Counted from the first letter of the stretch, positions 1-12,047 are shown. The stretch is DNA of 32,992 nt from an uncultured Microbulbifer sp. (GCF_913055755.1 NZ_CAJXKH010000040.1:1-32992), one strand, 5' to 3'. The notes: generated by a model not told the origin, from the letters alone. Numbers and translations are program-made.

Positions 1-1203
1 GCTGGTGGTAAAGCCCACCTGGTTGTTCAGTACCAGGTGGATGGTGCCGCCGGTGTAGTAGCCGCGGGTCTGGGACATCTGCAGGGTTTCCTGCACCACA
101 CCCTGGCCGGCAAAGGCCGCGTCACCGTGGATATTGATCGGCATCACCTTCTCGCCGGTGCTGTCGCCGCGGCGGTCCTGGCGCGCGCGTACAGAACCAA
201 CCACCACCGGCGCACAGATTTCCAGGTGCGAGGGGTTGAAGGCCAGCGCCAGGTGCACTTCGCCACCGGGGGTCATCACGTTGGAAGAGAAGCCCTGGTG
301 GTACTTCACGTCACCGGAGGTATCCAGGGTTTTCTTGCCCTCGAATTCCTCGAACAGGTCCGCCGGGTTTTTACCCAGGATATTGACCAGGGTATTCAGG
401 CGGCCGCGGTGGGCCATGCCGATCACGATTTCTTTTACCGCGTAGGTACCGGAGCGGCGAATCAGCGCGTCCATCAGCGGGATCAGGCTCTCGCCGCCTT
501 CCACACCAAAGCGCTTGGTGCCCGGGTACTTGGAGTCCAGGTGACGTTCCAGGCCTTCTGCAGCAGACAGGCGCTGCAGAATTTCAGTGCGGATGTCGTC
601 GCCAAAGCTCGGCTTGCTCAGGCTGCGTTCCAGGCGCTGCTGGAACCACTGCTGTTCGTCCAGGTTGGACAGGTGCATGATTTCCGCACCCAGAGTGCCG
701 CAGTAGGTGCTCTCCAGGCCCTGGACGATATCGCGCAGGGTGGCTTCGCCATTGCCGAAGAACAGGTCGCCGGTCTGGAAGGTGGTATCGAAATCGCCTT
801 CGGTCAGGCCGTGGTAATTCAACTGCAGATCCGGCACCTGCTCGCGGGCCATGATGCCCAGCGGGTCGAGGGTCGCCTTTTTGTGGCCGCGGTGACGGTA
901 GGAGTTGATGAGCTGCAGAACTTTGATCTGCTTGCGCTCGTGCTCAATATTGACTGAGCCGGCGCCGGGAGCGGAGAGAGGACGGGTGCGGTTTTTGGCC
1001 ATCAGTTCGAAATGATGACGAATGGCCGCATGTGACACGTCGCCGCCGGCTACCCGGGGCAAGCTGTCGAAGTAATTGCGCCACTCTTCCGGGACGCCAT
1101 TGGGGTCGTGCAGATAGGTCTCGTACAGCTCCTCCACATAGCCGGCGTTACCGCCGGAGATATGCGAAGTGCGCCAGAGCGCCTCCATAGTGCTTTCGTG
1201 CAT
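1..1203 (-). CDS. sucA: 2-oxoglutarate dehydrogenase E1 component, N-terminal part (truncated by the window edge)
   Basis: This is the thiamine-diphosphate-dependent E1 subunit of the 2-oxoglutarate dehydrogenase complex, which decarboxylates 2-oxoglutarate in the TCA cycle. The first 401 codons are present and the C-terminal part lies beyond base 1. The protein begins MHESTMEALWRTSHISGGNA and is followed by the E1 helical linker (EELYETYLHDPNGVPEEW). Further on are IGMAHRGRLNTLVNILGK and HGDAAFAGQGVVQET, the latter being the start of the ThDP/Mg-binding region, and GGTIHLVLNNQVGFTTS near the window edge. The ATG has an AGG-type ribosome site (GAGGTAGGCATTAAATG). It lies 218 bp downstream of sdhB on the same strand, the usual sdh-suc order. 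The family assignment is firm. Confidence 0.97.
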   Translation of the reverse strand, partial: MHESTMEALWRTSHISGGNAGYVEELYETYLHDPNGVPEEWRNYFDSLPRVAGGDVSHAAIRHHFELMAKNRTRPLSAPGAGSVNIEHERKQIKVLQLINSYRHRGHKKATLDPLGIMAREQVPDLQLNYHGLTEGDFDTTFQTGDLFFGNGEATLRDIVQGLESTYCGTLGAEIMHLSNLDEQQWFQQRLERSLSKPSFGDDIRTEILQRLSAAEGLERHLDSKYPGTKRFGVEGGESLIPLMDALIRRSGTYAVKEIVIGMAHRGRLNTLVNILGKNPADLFEEFEGKKTLDTSGDVKYHQGFSSNVMTPGGEVHLALAFNPSHLEICAPVVVGSVRARQDRRGDSTGEKVMPINIHGDAAFAGQGVVQETLQMSQTRGYYTGGTIHLVLNNQVGFTTS

Positions 1204-1276
1204 TTAATGCCTACCTCGATTGTCGGCGCACACCCTCTGAAAATACTGCGCCGCTCTTTCCTGTCTTTTCACTCAC

Positions 1277-1312
1277 AAAAGGGGAGGCGCTGAAAAGACA
1301 CCTCCCCTTTTT
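1277..1312 (-). terminator. Hairpin with T tract between sdhB and sucA
   Basis: The 11-nt arms AAAAGGGGAGG and CCTCCCCTTTT are perfect complements around a 13-nt loop. Read on either strand, the hairpin ends in a short T run. It could terminate or attenuate the sdhCDAB transcript before sucA. The T run is short, so partial read-through is likely. Confidence 0.55.
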
Positions 1313-1421
1313 CGTATAGGCCTGACAACTGCACTGCTATCGGCCTAATTGTGGTTATTTTTGGTGGGTAACCCACGCTCCCCGTCCTGGGAAAGCGCTG
1401 CACCTGGCTTCAGACGCTGCG

Positions 1422-2126
1422 CTATACGGCGCGGGTTATCAGCATATTGCGGATATGACCGATGGCCCGGGTGGGGTTCAACCCCTTGGGACACACGTTT
1501 ACACAATTCTGGATACCGTGGCAGCGGAATACGCTGAAGGGGTCATCCAGTTTGCTCAGTCGCTCGTCGGTTGCCTCGTCGCGGCTGTCCGCCAGGAAGC
1601 GGTACGCCTGCAGCAGGCCAGCCGGGCCGATGAACTTGTCCGGGTTCCACCAGAAGGACGGGCAAGCGGTGGAACAGCAGGCGCACAGGATACACTCGTA
1701 CAGGCCGTCCAGCTTCTCGCGATCTTCCGGCGACTGCAGGCGCTCGATGGCCGGAGCCGGGGTGTCGTTCTGCAGGAAAGGCTCGATCTTCTTGTACTGG
1801 GTGTAGAACTGTTCCATATCCACGACCAGGTCGCGGATCACCGGCAGGCCCGGCAGCGGGCGCAGGACCAGTTTGCCTTTCGGCGCGGCTTCGGAGATCG
1901 GCATGACGCAGGCCAGGCCGTTCTTGCCGGAGATGTTCATACCATCGGAGCCACACACGCCTTCACGGCAGGAGCGACGGAACGCCAGGGACGGGTCTTC
2001 CGCCTTCAGCAGTTCCAGCACGTCCAGCACCATCAGGTCTTTGCCCTGGGTGTCCAGCTCGTAATCCTGCATGTAAGGGGCAGAATCCGTGTCCGGGTTG
2101 TAACGGTAGATGCTTACTTTCAACAT
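1422..2126 (-). CDS. sdhB: Succinate dehydrogenase iron-sulfur subunit
   Basis: SdhB carries electrons from the flavin of SdhA to ubiquinone through three Fe-S clusters on the cytoplasmic face of the inner membrane. At 234 aa it has the normal length. The [2Fe-2S] motif is seen at C53, C58, D61 and C73 (CREGVCGSDG). The ferredoxin-like half has C145-x2-C148-x2-C151-x3-C155 (CILCACCSTAC) and C202, C208 and C212 (CHGIQNCVNVC), which supply the [4Fe-4S] and [3Fe-4S] clusters by analogy with E. coli. It starts 18 bp after sdhA and is the last gene of the sdhCDAB set. All ligands are intact. Confidence 0.98.
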   Translation of the reverse strand: MLKVSIYRYNPDTDSAPYMQDYELDTQGKDLMVLDVLELLKAEDPSLAFRRSCREGVCGSDGMNISGKNGLACVMPISEAAPKGKLVLRPLPGLPVIRDLVVDMEQFYTQYKKIEPFLQNDTPAPAIERLQSPEDREKLDGLYECILCACCSTACPSFWWNPDKFIGPAGLLQAYRFLADSRDEATDERLSKLDDPFSVFRCHGIQNCVNVCPKGLNPTRAIGHIRNMLITRAV

Positions 2127-2144
2127 AATGCTTCCGCTCCCGAA

Positions 2145-3917
2145 TTAGTAAGTACGCGCTTTCGGCTCGAAAGTGTCGACGGTCTTCGGCGCGAAGTTAA
2201 CCGCACGTTTGCCGACACGCTTTTCAGCCGGGAAGTACATGGAGTGGCACAGCCAGTTCTCGTCGTCGCGCTCCTGGAAGTCTTCGCGGGCGTGGGCACC
2301 GCGACTTTCGGTGCGGACCTCTGCGGCGATGGCAGTTGCTTCCGCCACTTCCAGCAGGTTCTGCAGTTCCAGCGCTTCGATACGGGCGGTATTGAAGGCG
2401 CGGGACTTGTCGTCGAGACGCACATTGGCGATGCGCTCGCGCAGGCCTTCCAGCTTCTTCACACCCTCGGCCATGTAGTCGCCGCGACGGAATACACCGA
2501 AGTGGTTCTGCATCACGTTCTGCAGCTCGGTGCGCAGGCTCGCCGCGGATTCACCGTCATTGGTGGTTTCCAGACGATTCAGGCGCGCCATTGCCGCTTC
2601 GATATCGGATTCGGAAGCTTCGCGGTTTTCAACACCTTCGCGCAGCGCCTTCTCGATGAACAGGCCGGATGCGCGACCGAACACCACCAGGTCCAGCAGC
2701 GAGTTGCCGCCCAGGCGGTTGGCGCCGTGTACGGATACACAGGCAACTTCGCCACAGGCGTAGAAGCCGTCGACAACCTGGTCGTTACCGGAGGCGTCCT
2801 GGGTCAGGGCCTGACCGTGAACGTTGGTGGGGATACCGCCCATCATGTAGTGACAGGTCGGCACCACCGGGATCGGCGCATTGACCGGATCCACGTGGGC
2901 GAAGGTCTTGGCCAGCTCACAGATACCCGGCAGGCGGCTGTGCAGCACTTCCTCACCCAGGTGGTCGAGCTTCAGGAATACGTGGTCGCCGTTGGGGCCA
3001 GCACCGCGGCCATCGAGGATTTCCAGCACCATGGAGCGGGCCACCACGTCGCGGGAAGCCAGGTCTTTGGCGTTGGGCGCGTAACGCTCCATAAAGCGCT
3101 CGCCGTCCTTGTTGATCAGGTAGCCGCCTTCACCGCGACAACCTTCGGTCACCAGCACGCCCGCGCCGGCAATGCCGGTGGGGTGGAACTGCCACATTTC
3201 GATGTCCTGCACCGGCATACCGGCACGCAGGGCCATACCGACACCGTCACCGGTGTTGATGTGCGCGTTGGTGGTGGAAGCGAAGATACGGCCGGCACCG
3301 CCGGTGGCGAATACGGTGGCCTTGGACTTGATGAATACGACTTCGCCGTCTTCGATACAGATGGCGATCACACCCACCACAGCACCGTCCTGGTTCTTCA
3401 CCAGGTCGACCGCGAACCATTCGTTCAAGAACACGGTGTTGTGCTTGACGTTGTTCTGGTAAAGGGTGTGCAGCAGCGCGTGACCGGTACGGTCAGCAGC
3501 GGCACAGGTACGTGCAGCCTGACCACCGCGACCAAAGTCCTTGGACTGGCCGCCGAACGGGCGCTGGTAGATACGGCCTTCCTCGGTACGGGAAAAAGGC
3601 AGACCCATATGCTCCAGTTCGAACACCGCTTCCGGACCCACGGAGCACATGTACTCGATGGCATCCTGGTCGCCGATATAGTCGGAACCCTTTACGGTGT
3701 CGTACATGTGCCAGCGCCAGTCGTCGTTCGGGTCGTCACTGGCGATCGCGCAAGTGATACCGCCCTGGGCGGATACCGTGTGCGAACGGGTCGGGAATAC
3801 TTTGGTGATTACCGCAGTCTTGAAACCGGACTGGGCCATCTGCAGCGCCGCGCGCATACCTGCGCCGCCGCCGCCAATTACGATACCGTCAAAGGTAATA
3901 GTTCGCATATTCGACAT
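2145..3917 (-). CDS. sdhA: Succinate dehydrogenase flavoprotein subunit
   Basis: This 590-aa FAD protein oxidises succinate to fumarate. The dinucleotide-binding motif GGGGAG is at 15-20. H46 in SHTVSAQGG matches the histidine that binds FAD covalently. HPTGI (H245), RGEGGYLIN (from 261) and RDVVARS (R289, equivalent to the catalytic arginine) form the active site. The C-terminal region ends in the usual [20 protein letters not shown] pattern. The gene follows sdhD with only 3 bp between them, so it is co-transcribed. The start [11 protein letters not shown] is conventional for this family. Confidence 0.98.
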   Translation of the reverse strand: MSNMRTITFDGIVIGGGGAGMRAALQMAQSGFKTAVITKVFPTRSHTVSAQGGITCAIASDDPNDDWRWHMYDTVKGSDYIGDQDAIEYMCSVGPEAVFELEHMGLPFSRTEEGRIYQRPFGGQSKDFGRGGQAARTCAAADRTGHALLHTLYQNNVKHNTVFLNEWFAVDLVKNQDGAVVGVIAICIEDGEVVFIKSKATVFATGGAGRIFASTTNAHINTGDGVGMALRAGMPVQDIEMWQFHPTGIAGAGVLVTEGCRGEGGYLINKDGERFMERYAPNAKDLASRDVVARSMVLEILDGRGAGPNGDHVFLKLDHLGEEVLHSRLPGICELAKTFAHVDPVNAPIPVVPTCHYMMGGIPTNVHGQALTQDASGNDQVVDGFYACGEVACVSVHGANRLGGNSLLDLVVFGRASGLFIEKALREGVENREASESDIEAAMARLNRLETTNDGESAASLRTELQNVMQNHFGVFRRGDYMAEGVKKLEGLRERIANVRLDDKSRAFNTARIEALELQNLLEVAEATAIAAEVRTESRGAHAREDFQERDDENWLCHSMYFPAEKRVGKRAVNFAPKTVDTFEPKARTY

Positions 3918-3920
3918 GTC

Positions 3921-4289
3921 TTACACACCCCACAGAATTTCAATGCCCCACACCGCGTAGAACACGGCAACCGCGCCCAGCAGCACTTCAACCAGGATGC
4001 GCAGGACAGTCGCCTTGCCACCCATCATGCGGTTGGTGAGGTAGTCAGTGATCACGGACCAGAGACCGATCCAGGCGTGTGCAATAGTGGAGATCAGGGC
4101 CACCAGGCTGAATACACGCACCCAGCGCTGCTCGAACAGCGCGGACCAGCTGTCGTAGCCGAAATCCTTGGAGAGAAAGATGAAGCCCACTATAAAGAGG
4201 GTGTAAGCCACCAGCACCACGGCACTGACGCGCTGAATGAACCAGTCGTACAGACCGCTACGACCAAATCCCGTTACTGCCTTTACCAT
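3921..4289 (-). CDS. sdhD: Succinate dehydrogenase membrane anchor subunit D
   Basis: SdhD is one of the two membrane anchors that bind haem b and ubiquinone. At 122 aa it shows three hydrophobic helices: roughly 22-40 (VSAVVLVAYTLFIVGFIFL), 55-75 (VRVFSLVALISTIAHAWIGL) and 95-118. The sequence AHAWIGLWSVITDY contains the conserved histidine region that contributes to haem binding and the adjacent D/Y residues near the quinone site. Its start overlaps the end of sdhC by 7 bp, indicating translational coupling, and sdhA follows immediately. Confidence 0.95.
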   Translation of the reverse strand: MVKAVTGFGRSGLYDWFIQRVSAVVLVAYTLFIVGFIFLSKDFGYDSWSALFEQRWVRVFSLVALISTIAHAWIGLWSVITDYLTNRMMGGKATVLRILVEVLLGAVAVFYAVWGIEILWGV

Positions 4290-4657
4290 ATCAGTACCCC
4301 CGCCAGCAGAATGAGAATGACTGAAAGCACCAGTACTGTGACCGCACCGCGGCGACCACCATCCAGGCTCTCACCAATACCCACATCCATCAGCAGGTGA
4401 CGCACACCAGCGATCAGGTGGTAAATGAGAGCAGCCAGGGCAACCCACAGAATGAGCTTTGCCGGGACACTGTTGAAAGTATCTGCTACTTCTTGAAAAC
4501 CCTGCTCGGATTCCAAACTGGCGTCCAGCATGCACAGCAGCAGCGCGACGACAGCAAAAAGCACAACGCCGGAAATACGATGCAGAATGGAAACCAGTGC
4601 GGCAGCGGGGAGCTTGATAGTAGAAATGTCTAAATTGACAGGTCTGTTTTTATTCAC
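4283..4657 (-). CDS. sdhC: Succinate dehydrogenase cytochrome b556 subunit
   Basis: This is the first gene of the sdhCDAB operon and encodes the larger membrane anchor (124 aa). NRPVNLDIS at the N terminus is the family signature. SILHRISGVVLF (about 24-35) is the conserved S/R quinone-site region, and HLIAGVRHLLMD (about 84-95) carries the haem-ligand histidine region. Three hydrophobic segments are present. Translation starts at GTG (GTGAATAAAAAC), about 10 nt after AAGG. The alternative starts available would cut off the signature. A good sigma70-like promoter lies about 140 bp upstream. Confidence 0.95.
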   Translation of the reverse strand: MNKNRPVNLDISTIKLPAAALVSILHRISGVVLFAVVALLLCMLDASLESEQGFQEVADTFNSVPAKLILWVALAALIYHLIAGVRHLLMDVGIGESLDGGRRGAVTVLVLSVILILLAGVLIW

Positions 4658-4794
4658 AGGAAAAACACCTTGTTGCCCTGAAGACGGGGCGCCCGTTGAT
4701 TCACTGTTAAGAAAGGGCGAGCTTGCTGTTCAATCTGCGCACAACCTGTAGAGGTCTTGTACAAACTGGCCTTACCAAGGCGCAAGCCGCGCGG

Positions 4795-4823
4795 ATTATA
4801 GGCATTCGGGTTGCAAAAAACAA
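4795..4823 (-). promoter_or_regulatory. Predicted sigma70 promoter of sdhCDAB
   Basis: On the minus strand TTGTTT (4823-4818) is followed after exactly 17 bp by a perfect TATAAT (4800-4795). This predicts transcription starting near 4788 and a leader of about 130 nt before the GTG of sdhC. Confidence 0.55.
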
Positions 4824-5165
4824 CGAAGGCCCCGAGGTTTGCGGCAGCTTTGTATCAGTCGACTGCCACGCCACACAACCGACCAAGGTATGACCCGGGT
4901 AGAAGTCGGCCACCGAATTTCCCCCAGCGATATAAGCAGGGTAACAGGCAAATTCCCTGCCACCTGGGCCCAGCACCGAAGATCCTGCGGATAGGAAGCG
5001 GACTCAAACCCCTAATTTGGTTTGACAATTTGGGGCGCGGCACTTAAGTTTGGCCGCGCTCAAAAGCCCGCTAGCCTCATATCCGCGTCCGGATGCAGCC
5101 AACGACGGCCCTCCGAGCTCGTAGAATCCGGCACTTCCCGGGTTTTGCGTGGGCCCAATCGCAAC

Positions 5166-5193
5166 TTGACCCATTAGAAGGTGCTCATAATAA
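5166..5193 (+). promoter_or_regulatory. Weak candidate promoter of gltA
   Basis: TTGACC (5166-5171) and an AT-rich TAATAA (5188-5193) are separated by 16 bp. The -10 match is poor. I chose this because it is the best-spaced pair within 150 bp of gltA. Confidence 0.22.
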
Positions 5194-5294
5194 GCGAGGG
5201 GCAAACCGCACCCGGCCCGTAGAACCACTGATGTAGTTCAGAGGTTTATGTGGAAAGAAAAAGCTGGCTAAAGAATAGTTTTTAGGAGTCCACA

Positions 5295-6584
5295 ATGTCC
5301 GACAAGAAAGCTCAACTCACGGTCGACGGTTTCGACGGCGCTATTGACCTTCCGGTCCACTCTGGCACAGCCGGCCCTGACGTTGTCGACGTCTCAAGCC
5401 TCGCCGGCAAGGGCCTGTTTACCTACGACCCGGGCTTCATGTCCACCGCCTCCTGCGAATCCAAGATCACCTATATCGATGGCGCCAAGGGTGTTCTGCT
5501 GCACCGCGGCTACCCCATCGAGCAGCTGGCAGAAAAGTCTGACTATCTGGAAACCTGTTACCTGCTGATGAACGGCGAACTGCCGAACGTTCAGCAGAAG
5601 AAGGAATACGTCAGCAGCATCATGAACCACACCATGGTGCACGAATCACTGGTCAACTTCTTCAAGGGCTTCCGCTACGACGCCCACCCGATGGCCATGA
5701 TGTGTGGCGTGGTTGGCGCCCTCGCCTCCTTCTACCACGACTCCCTCGATATCACCGACCCCGAACACCGCAAGATCTCCGCTGACCGCCTGATTGCCAA
5801 GATGCCGACCCTGGCCGCCATGTGCTACAAGCACAGCAAGGGCCAGCCGTTCATGTATCCGGACAACAGCCTCAGCTACTCCGAGAACTTCCTGCACATG
5901 ATGTTCGGCAACCCCTGTGAGCCGAGCAAGATCGACCCGGTTGTGGCCAAGGCCATGGACGTGATCTTCCTGCTGCACGCCGACCACGAGCAGAACGCCT
6001 CTACTTCTACCGTGCGTCTGGCCGGCTCCTCCGGTGCCAACCCCTTCGCCTGTATCTCCTCCGGTATTGCCACCCTGTGGGGCCCGGCGCACGGCGGCGC
6101 CAACGAAGCGGTACTGAACATGCTGGAAGAGATCGGCGACGAGAGCCGTATCGACGAGTACGTTGCCAAGGCCAAGGACAAGAACGACCCGTTCCGCCTG
6201 ATGGGCTTCGGCCACCGCGTGTACAAGAACTTCGACCCGCGCTCCCGCGTGATGCAGGGCATCTGCGACGAGGTTCTGGGTGCCATGGGCGCCGAGAACG
6301 ACCCGCTGCTGCGCATCGCCAAGAAGCTGGAAAAGATCGCGCTGGAAGACGAGTACTTCGTCGAGAAGAAACTCTACCCGAATGTGGACTTCTACTCCGG
6401 TATCATCATGAAGGCCATCGGTATCCCCACCGATATGTTCACCGTGATCTTCGCCACCGGCCGTACCGCCGGCTGGATCGCACACTGGAACGAGATGATC
6501 TCCAACCCGTACAAGATCGGTCGCCCGCGCCAGCTGTACACCGGCTACACCTCTCGCGACTACGTTTCCCTGGACGACCGCTAA
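5295..6584 (+). CDS. gltA: Citrate synthase (type II, hexameric)
   Basis: This enzyme condenses oxaloacetate with acetyl-CoA to form citrate, the entry step of the TCA cycle. It is 429 aa, as expected for the Gram-negative type II enzyme. The catalytic residues are visible: H266 in [11 protein letters not shown]307 in GFGHRVYKN and D365 in [10 protein letters not shown]. The N-terminal extension with the [17 protein letters not shown] segment is typical of the NADH-sensitive form. The ATG follows TAGGAG by 6 nt. It is transcribed away from sdhC, the common arrangement in gammaproteobacteria, and ends at a strong intrinsic terminator. Confidence 0.98.
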   Translation: MSDKKAQLTVDGFDGAIDLPVHSGTAGPDVVDVSSLAGKGLFTYDPGFMSTASCESKITYIDGAKGVLLHRGYPIEQLAEKSDYLETCYLLMNGELPNVQQKKEYVSSIMNHTMVHESLVNFFKGFRYDAHPMAMMCGVVGALASFYHDSLDITDPEHRKISADRLIAKMPTLAAMCYKHSKGQPFMYPDNSLSYSENFLHMMFGNPCEPSKIDPVVAKAMDVIFLLHADHEQNASTSTVRLAGSSGANPFACISSGIATLWGPAHGGANEAVLNMLEEIGDESRIDEYVAKAKDKNDPFRLMGFGHRVYKNFDPRSRVMQGICDEVLGAMGAENDPLLRIAKKLEKIALEDEYFVEKKLYPNVDFYSGIIMKAIGIPTDMFTVIFATGRTAGWIAHWNEMISNPYKIGRPRQLYTGYTSRDYVSLDDR

Positions 6585-6600
6585 GCGGCAACAGTGAAAC

Positions 6601-6636
6601 CACAAAAAAACCCGGCAATTGCCGGGTTTTTTTGTG
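6601..6636. terminator. Bidirectional intrinsic terminator after gltA
   Basis: This is a perfect 36-bp palindrome: an A7 run, the stem ACCCGGCAATTGCCGGGT, then T7, flanked by CAC/GTG. It serves gltA on the plus strand and the convergent chitinase gene on the minus strand. Confidence 0.92.
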
Positions 6637-6678
6637 CCTGAAAACGCCCTGACATTAAGCCAGAGCGCTTCGGTTACA

Positions 6679-8295
6679 TCAGGGCAGGTTATGCACGTGA
6701 CTGCCAACCGGGCCGGAGAAGATACCGCCGTCGTGCATGTCCCAGTTGATGGACCAGGTCATCACGCCGTTGAAGGTGGGATAGGCCTGGCTCGGGGTCA
6801 GCGTATCGCAGTTCTGCTGCGCGGTGAGGCAGTCCAGCGCACGGTTGATATCCGCAGTCGTAGCAAAGCCGCTGCCCGCAGCGCTCGGGCCTGACGGCAG
6901 CGCCAGGCCGATCTGCGACGGTGCGAGTCCGTCGAAGAAGCCGGCGGAGCCACCCCCAAGCGGGAAGCCTTCGATCAGCATCAGCGCCGAGGAGACCATC
7001 ATATCGACAGAACCGGCCGCATACGCCTGACCGCGATACGGCGTGGACAGGCCGCCGTTGTTGTACAGCTGCACGTGCAGCAGGTCCAGCTCATTGCGCA
7101 GCTGGTCGATCATCGGCAGGTAAGCGCCCCAGATGCCGGTGTAGGACACATAACCGCCCTGCACATAGGGATGTTCCGGCGCCATCGACAAGTACATGTT
7201 CGGGTAGCGCTGTTTCAACTGCTTTACCGCCGCAACCATGTTCTCGATCACCGGCGCCCCGTGCATCACCCCGGCACCGGATTCCAGGTCGATGTCGATA
7301 CCGTCGAAACCGTACTCATCCATCATCGCTGCGGTACTGTTGACGAAGTTGGTGACGTTCTCCGCACTGTTCAGGGTCACGGTGCCGTTCTGGCCGCCGA
7401 AGGAGACGATCACGATCTTGCCCGCGGCGCGCTTGGCGGCGATATCCGCAATAAACTGCTGCTTGTCGAGCCCCGGATCCAGGTTGAATGCAACACTGCC
7501 GTTGCCCGCATCATCCGCAAAGGCCACCACGATCACATCCCACACATCGGAAACTGCGCTGATACGCACCAGGCCGGAACCATTGTCAAAGTTGTGCCAG
7601 TAGCCCACCAGTGCGTGCTTGGGCAGCAAGCCGCTGTTCCCTCCAGAAGAGCCGCCAGAAGAACCGCCAGAAGAGCCGCCCGAGGAACTGCCGCCGGAGG
7701 AACCGCTGGAGGAGCCTGAAGAGCCCGAGCCACCACTACCGGAACTGCTGGACGAGCTGCTGCCGCAGTCCCCTGCCAGGCTCCAGGCATCCTGCCAGTG
7801 CATCCCCACACCCGGCTCGTAAGCCCAGGCCGCGGAAGAGGAACACCAGCCGGCGATGTTGCAGATAAACTCCTGGCCGACGTTCTGTACCACATCACCG
7901 GCGCTGTATGCGGTACCCGCCAGGTACTGCGCCGAAGTACAGCTGCCACCACCGGAACTACCGGATCCGCCGGAAGAGCTCGATGAACTTGAAGAGCTCG
8001 AGGACGAGCTGGATGAAGAACTGGAACTCGAGGAGGAAGAACTGGAACCACCAGACGATGAGCTACCGTCACAGGCACCGTCGTATTTCCAAAAATCCCA
8101 GGTGCCGGAATTGGTCGCCGGGTTGTTGTTCTGGGTCCAGTAATTCGCGGTGTAGGCGTTACCCTGGTGTTGCACCGGATTCCCACCGACATAAATGGCG
8201 CTGCTTTCCCAGGTCGGGCGCGCACTGCAATCCACTGCTGCGGCCTCAACCGAGAAAAGCGCGAGGGCGATCAGCCCCAGTAAGCGACTTTTCAT
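6679..8295 (-). CDS. Secreted GH18 chitinase with two CBM5/12-type modules and poly-serine linkers
   Basis: This 538-aa exported enzyme should hydrolyse the beta-1,4 bonds of chitin outside the cell. A signal peptide covers about 1-20. A first chitin-binding module runs from C23 to C75 with AYTANYWTQ. Next comes a linker with 25 consecutive serines (84-108), a second Cys-bounded module at about 119-176, a second Ser/Gly linker, and a GH18 barrel from about 226 to the end. The catalytic DxxDxDxE motif is D331-G-I-D334-I-D336-L-E338, with E338 the acid/base. VSFGGQNG and the late MTWSINWDMH fit the ChiC/ChiD-like bacterial subgroup. The ATG follows AAGGAAA. It lies 95 bp after the larger chitinase on the same strand. 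Confidence 0.93.
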   Translation of the reverse strand: MKSRLLGLIALALFSVEAAAVDCSARPTWESSAIYVGGNPVQHQGNAYTANYWTQNNNPATNSGTWDFWKYDGACDGSSSSGGSSSSSSSSSSSSSSSSSSSSSSSSSGGSGSSGGGSCTSAQYLAGTAYSAGDVVQNVGQEFICNIAGWCSSSAAWAYEPGVGMHWQDAWSLAGDCGSSSSSSSGSGGSGSSGSSSGSSGGSSSGGSSGGSSGGSSGGNSGLLPKHALVGYWHNFDNGSGLVRISAVSDVWDVIVVAFADDAGNGSVAFNLDPGLDKQQFIADIAAKRAAGKIVIVSFGGQNGTVTLNSAENVTNFVNSTAAMMDEYGFDGIDIDLESGAGVMHGAPVIENMVAAVKQLKQRYPNMYLSMAPEHPYVQGGYVSYTGIWGAYLPMIDQLRNELDLLHVQLYNNGGLSTPYRGQAYAAGSVDMMVSSALMLIEGFPLGGGSAGFFDGLAPSQIGLALPSGPSAAGSGFATTADINRALDCLTAQQNCDTLTPSQAYPTFNGVMTWSINWDMHDGGIFSGPVGSHVHNLP

Positions 8296-8334
8296 TGTTA
8301 TTTCCTTTTTCGGCTTATCAATAAACAGAAAGAA

Positions 8335-8358
8335 CAGAGGACGCCGTGGCGCCCTCTG
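8335..8358 (-). terminator. Intercistronic hairpin between the two chitinase genes
   Basis: CAGAGG-G-CGCC pairs with GGCG-T-CCTCTG around a 2-nt loop, leaving one G-T wobble. It is followed on the minus strand by the pyrimidine-rich TTCTTTCTGTTT. It could be a leaky terminator that lowers expression of the downstream chitinase, or an mRNA-stabilising hairpin. Confidence 0.4.
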
Positions 8359-8390
8359 CTTACTGCGGTACTACTTAATCAGAGAGGGAG

Positions 8391-11590
<3,200 letters not shown>

Positions 11591-11624
11591 AAAAATACAA
11601 GGCGGCCGATTTGCATCGACCGCC
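11591..11624 (-). terminator. Intrinsic terminator of the small gene at 11657-11776
   Basis: On the minus strand GGCGGTCGAT-GCAA-ATCGGCCGCC forms a 10-bp stem with one G-T wobble and a GNRA tetraloop, followed by TTGTATTTTT. It is well formed and oriented for a minus-strand transcript ending near 11591. Confidence 0.8.
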
Positions 11625-11656
11625 AGTCCCATTTACCCAAACAAGCTGACTGAAAA

Positions 11657-11776
11657 CTACCCTACCTCTTTCCACTCGCTGAAATCACTTTCATGATCAG
11701 TGGCTGCCCAGTGCGGGCATATGTCGTAAGGGCATGTCCAGCCTCCGTTACGGACCGCTTCTTCTTGGCACTCCAC
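11657..11776 (-). CDS. Unrecognised small protein (about 39 aa) with a C-x4-C-x-H motif
   Basis: I do not recognise this gene. The frame reads from GTG at 11776 to TAG at 11657. The product is acidic and tryptophan-rich, with C3, then W13-T-C15-P-Y-D-I-C20-P-H22 and H28, an arrangement that could bind a metal such as zinc. It ends SEWKEVG. AGGA sits 4 nt before the GTG, a rather close ribosome site. In favour of a real gene are a perfect TATAAT on the same strand about 40 bp upstream of the start and an intrinsic terminator 33 bp past the stop. The frame is open back to a stop codon inside the -10 box. Against it are the GTG start, the short length and the lack of any family match I can name. 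If not coding, the same interval would be a small RNA of about 215 nt. Confidence 0.45.
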   Translation of the reverse strand: MECQEEAVRNGGWTCPYDICPHWAATDHESDFSEWKEVG

Positions 11777-11814
11777 CTCGTCCTGCGACGGGGGAGTCTT
11801 CCCGGGATGCTTCC

Positions 11815-11842
11815 ATTATAGGCTCGCGCTTTCCCAATCCAA
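11815..11842 (-). promoter_or_regulatory. Predicted promoter of the small gene or small RNA
   Basis: TTGGAT (11842-11837), a 16-bp spacer and a perfect TATAAT (11820-11815) lie on the minus strand. Transcription would start near 11808, giving a product of about 215 nt up to the terminator at 11591. Confidence 0.5.
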
Positions 11843-12047
11843 ACCGCAAAGCCCGGTAGCAAGCCTCCGCAAGGTGCGCAGTAAGCGCAGAACCCAGTTG
11901 TCACTCTGGTTCAGGCAACCGGACTTTTCGGCGCGCGCCAGCGCAGGTTCCCCAGCGGGGCCTGCGCTAATGGAACCCCTCGCCAGGACCGGGAGTGGCC
12001 GCCGACAATTGCCTGGAAACCATTGTTTGTATTGAGCGTGCAACCGG
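11843..12047 (-). other. Spacer downstream of the acyl-CoA ligase gene, with a GC-rich hairpin
   Basis: The arms GCGCAGG and CCTGCGC at 11941-11967 enclose CCCC-AGC-GGGG with a 2-nt bulge. There is no T run, so it is not a standard terminator. I see nothing else supportable in this stretch. Confidence 0.4.

Larger units (their letters stand above)
4658..5294. other. Divergent control region between sdhC and gltA
   Basis: These 637 bp hold no convincing gene; short open frames here have no family-like sequence. The stretch holds the promoter proposed for sdh, a weaker candidate for gltA, and long leaders for both operons. I see no obvious riboswitch or strong dyad. Confidence 0.6.

Noticed and set aside
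1455..4400. A 981-codon open frame on the plus strand opposite sdhB, sdhA and sdhD
   Set aside because: It is antisense to three clearly identified sdh genes and arises from their GC-rich third positions. Its translation has no family-like motifs.
4707..5228. Several 60-90 codon frames between sdhC and gltA
   Set aside because: They overlap one another on both strands, lack ribosome sites and show no protein-like patterns.
7619..7822. Plus-strand frame with an EEPPEEPP repeat
   Set aside because: It is the complement of the Ser/Gly-rich linker codons of the smaller chitinase, not an independent repeat protein.
11600..11810. Known structural RNAs (6S RNA, RNase P RNA, tmRNA) for the transcript at 11.6-11.8 kb
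   Set aside because: None of their conserved sequence elements could be recognised, and most GGA motifs fall in stems rather than loops, so a CsrB/RsmZ-type RNA is not supported either.
11662..11904. An 80-codon minus-strand frame overlapping the small-gene region
   Set aside because: It runs straight through the TATAAT promoter, has no ribosome site and a basic random-looking composition. The 39-codon frame fits the promoter and terminator better.
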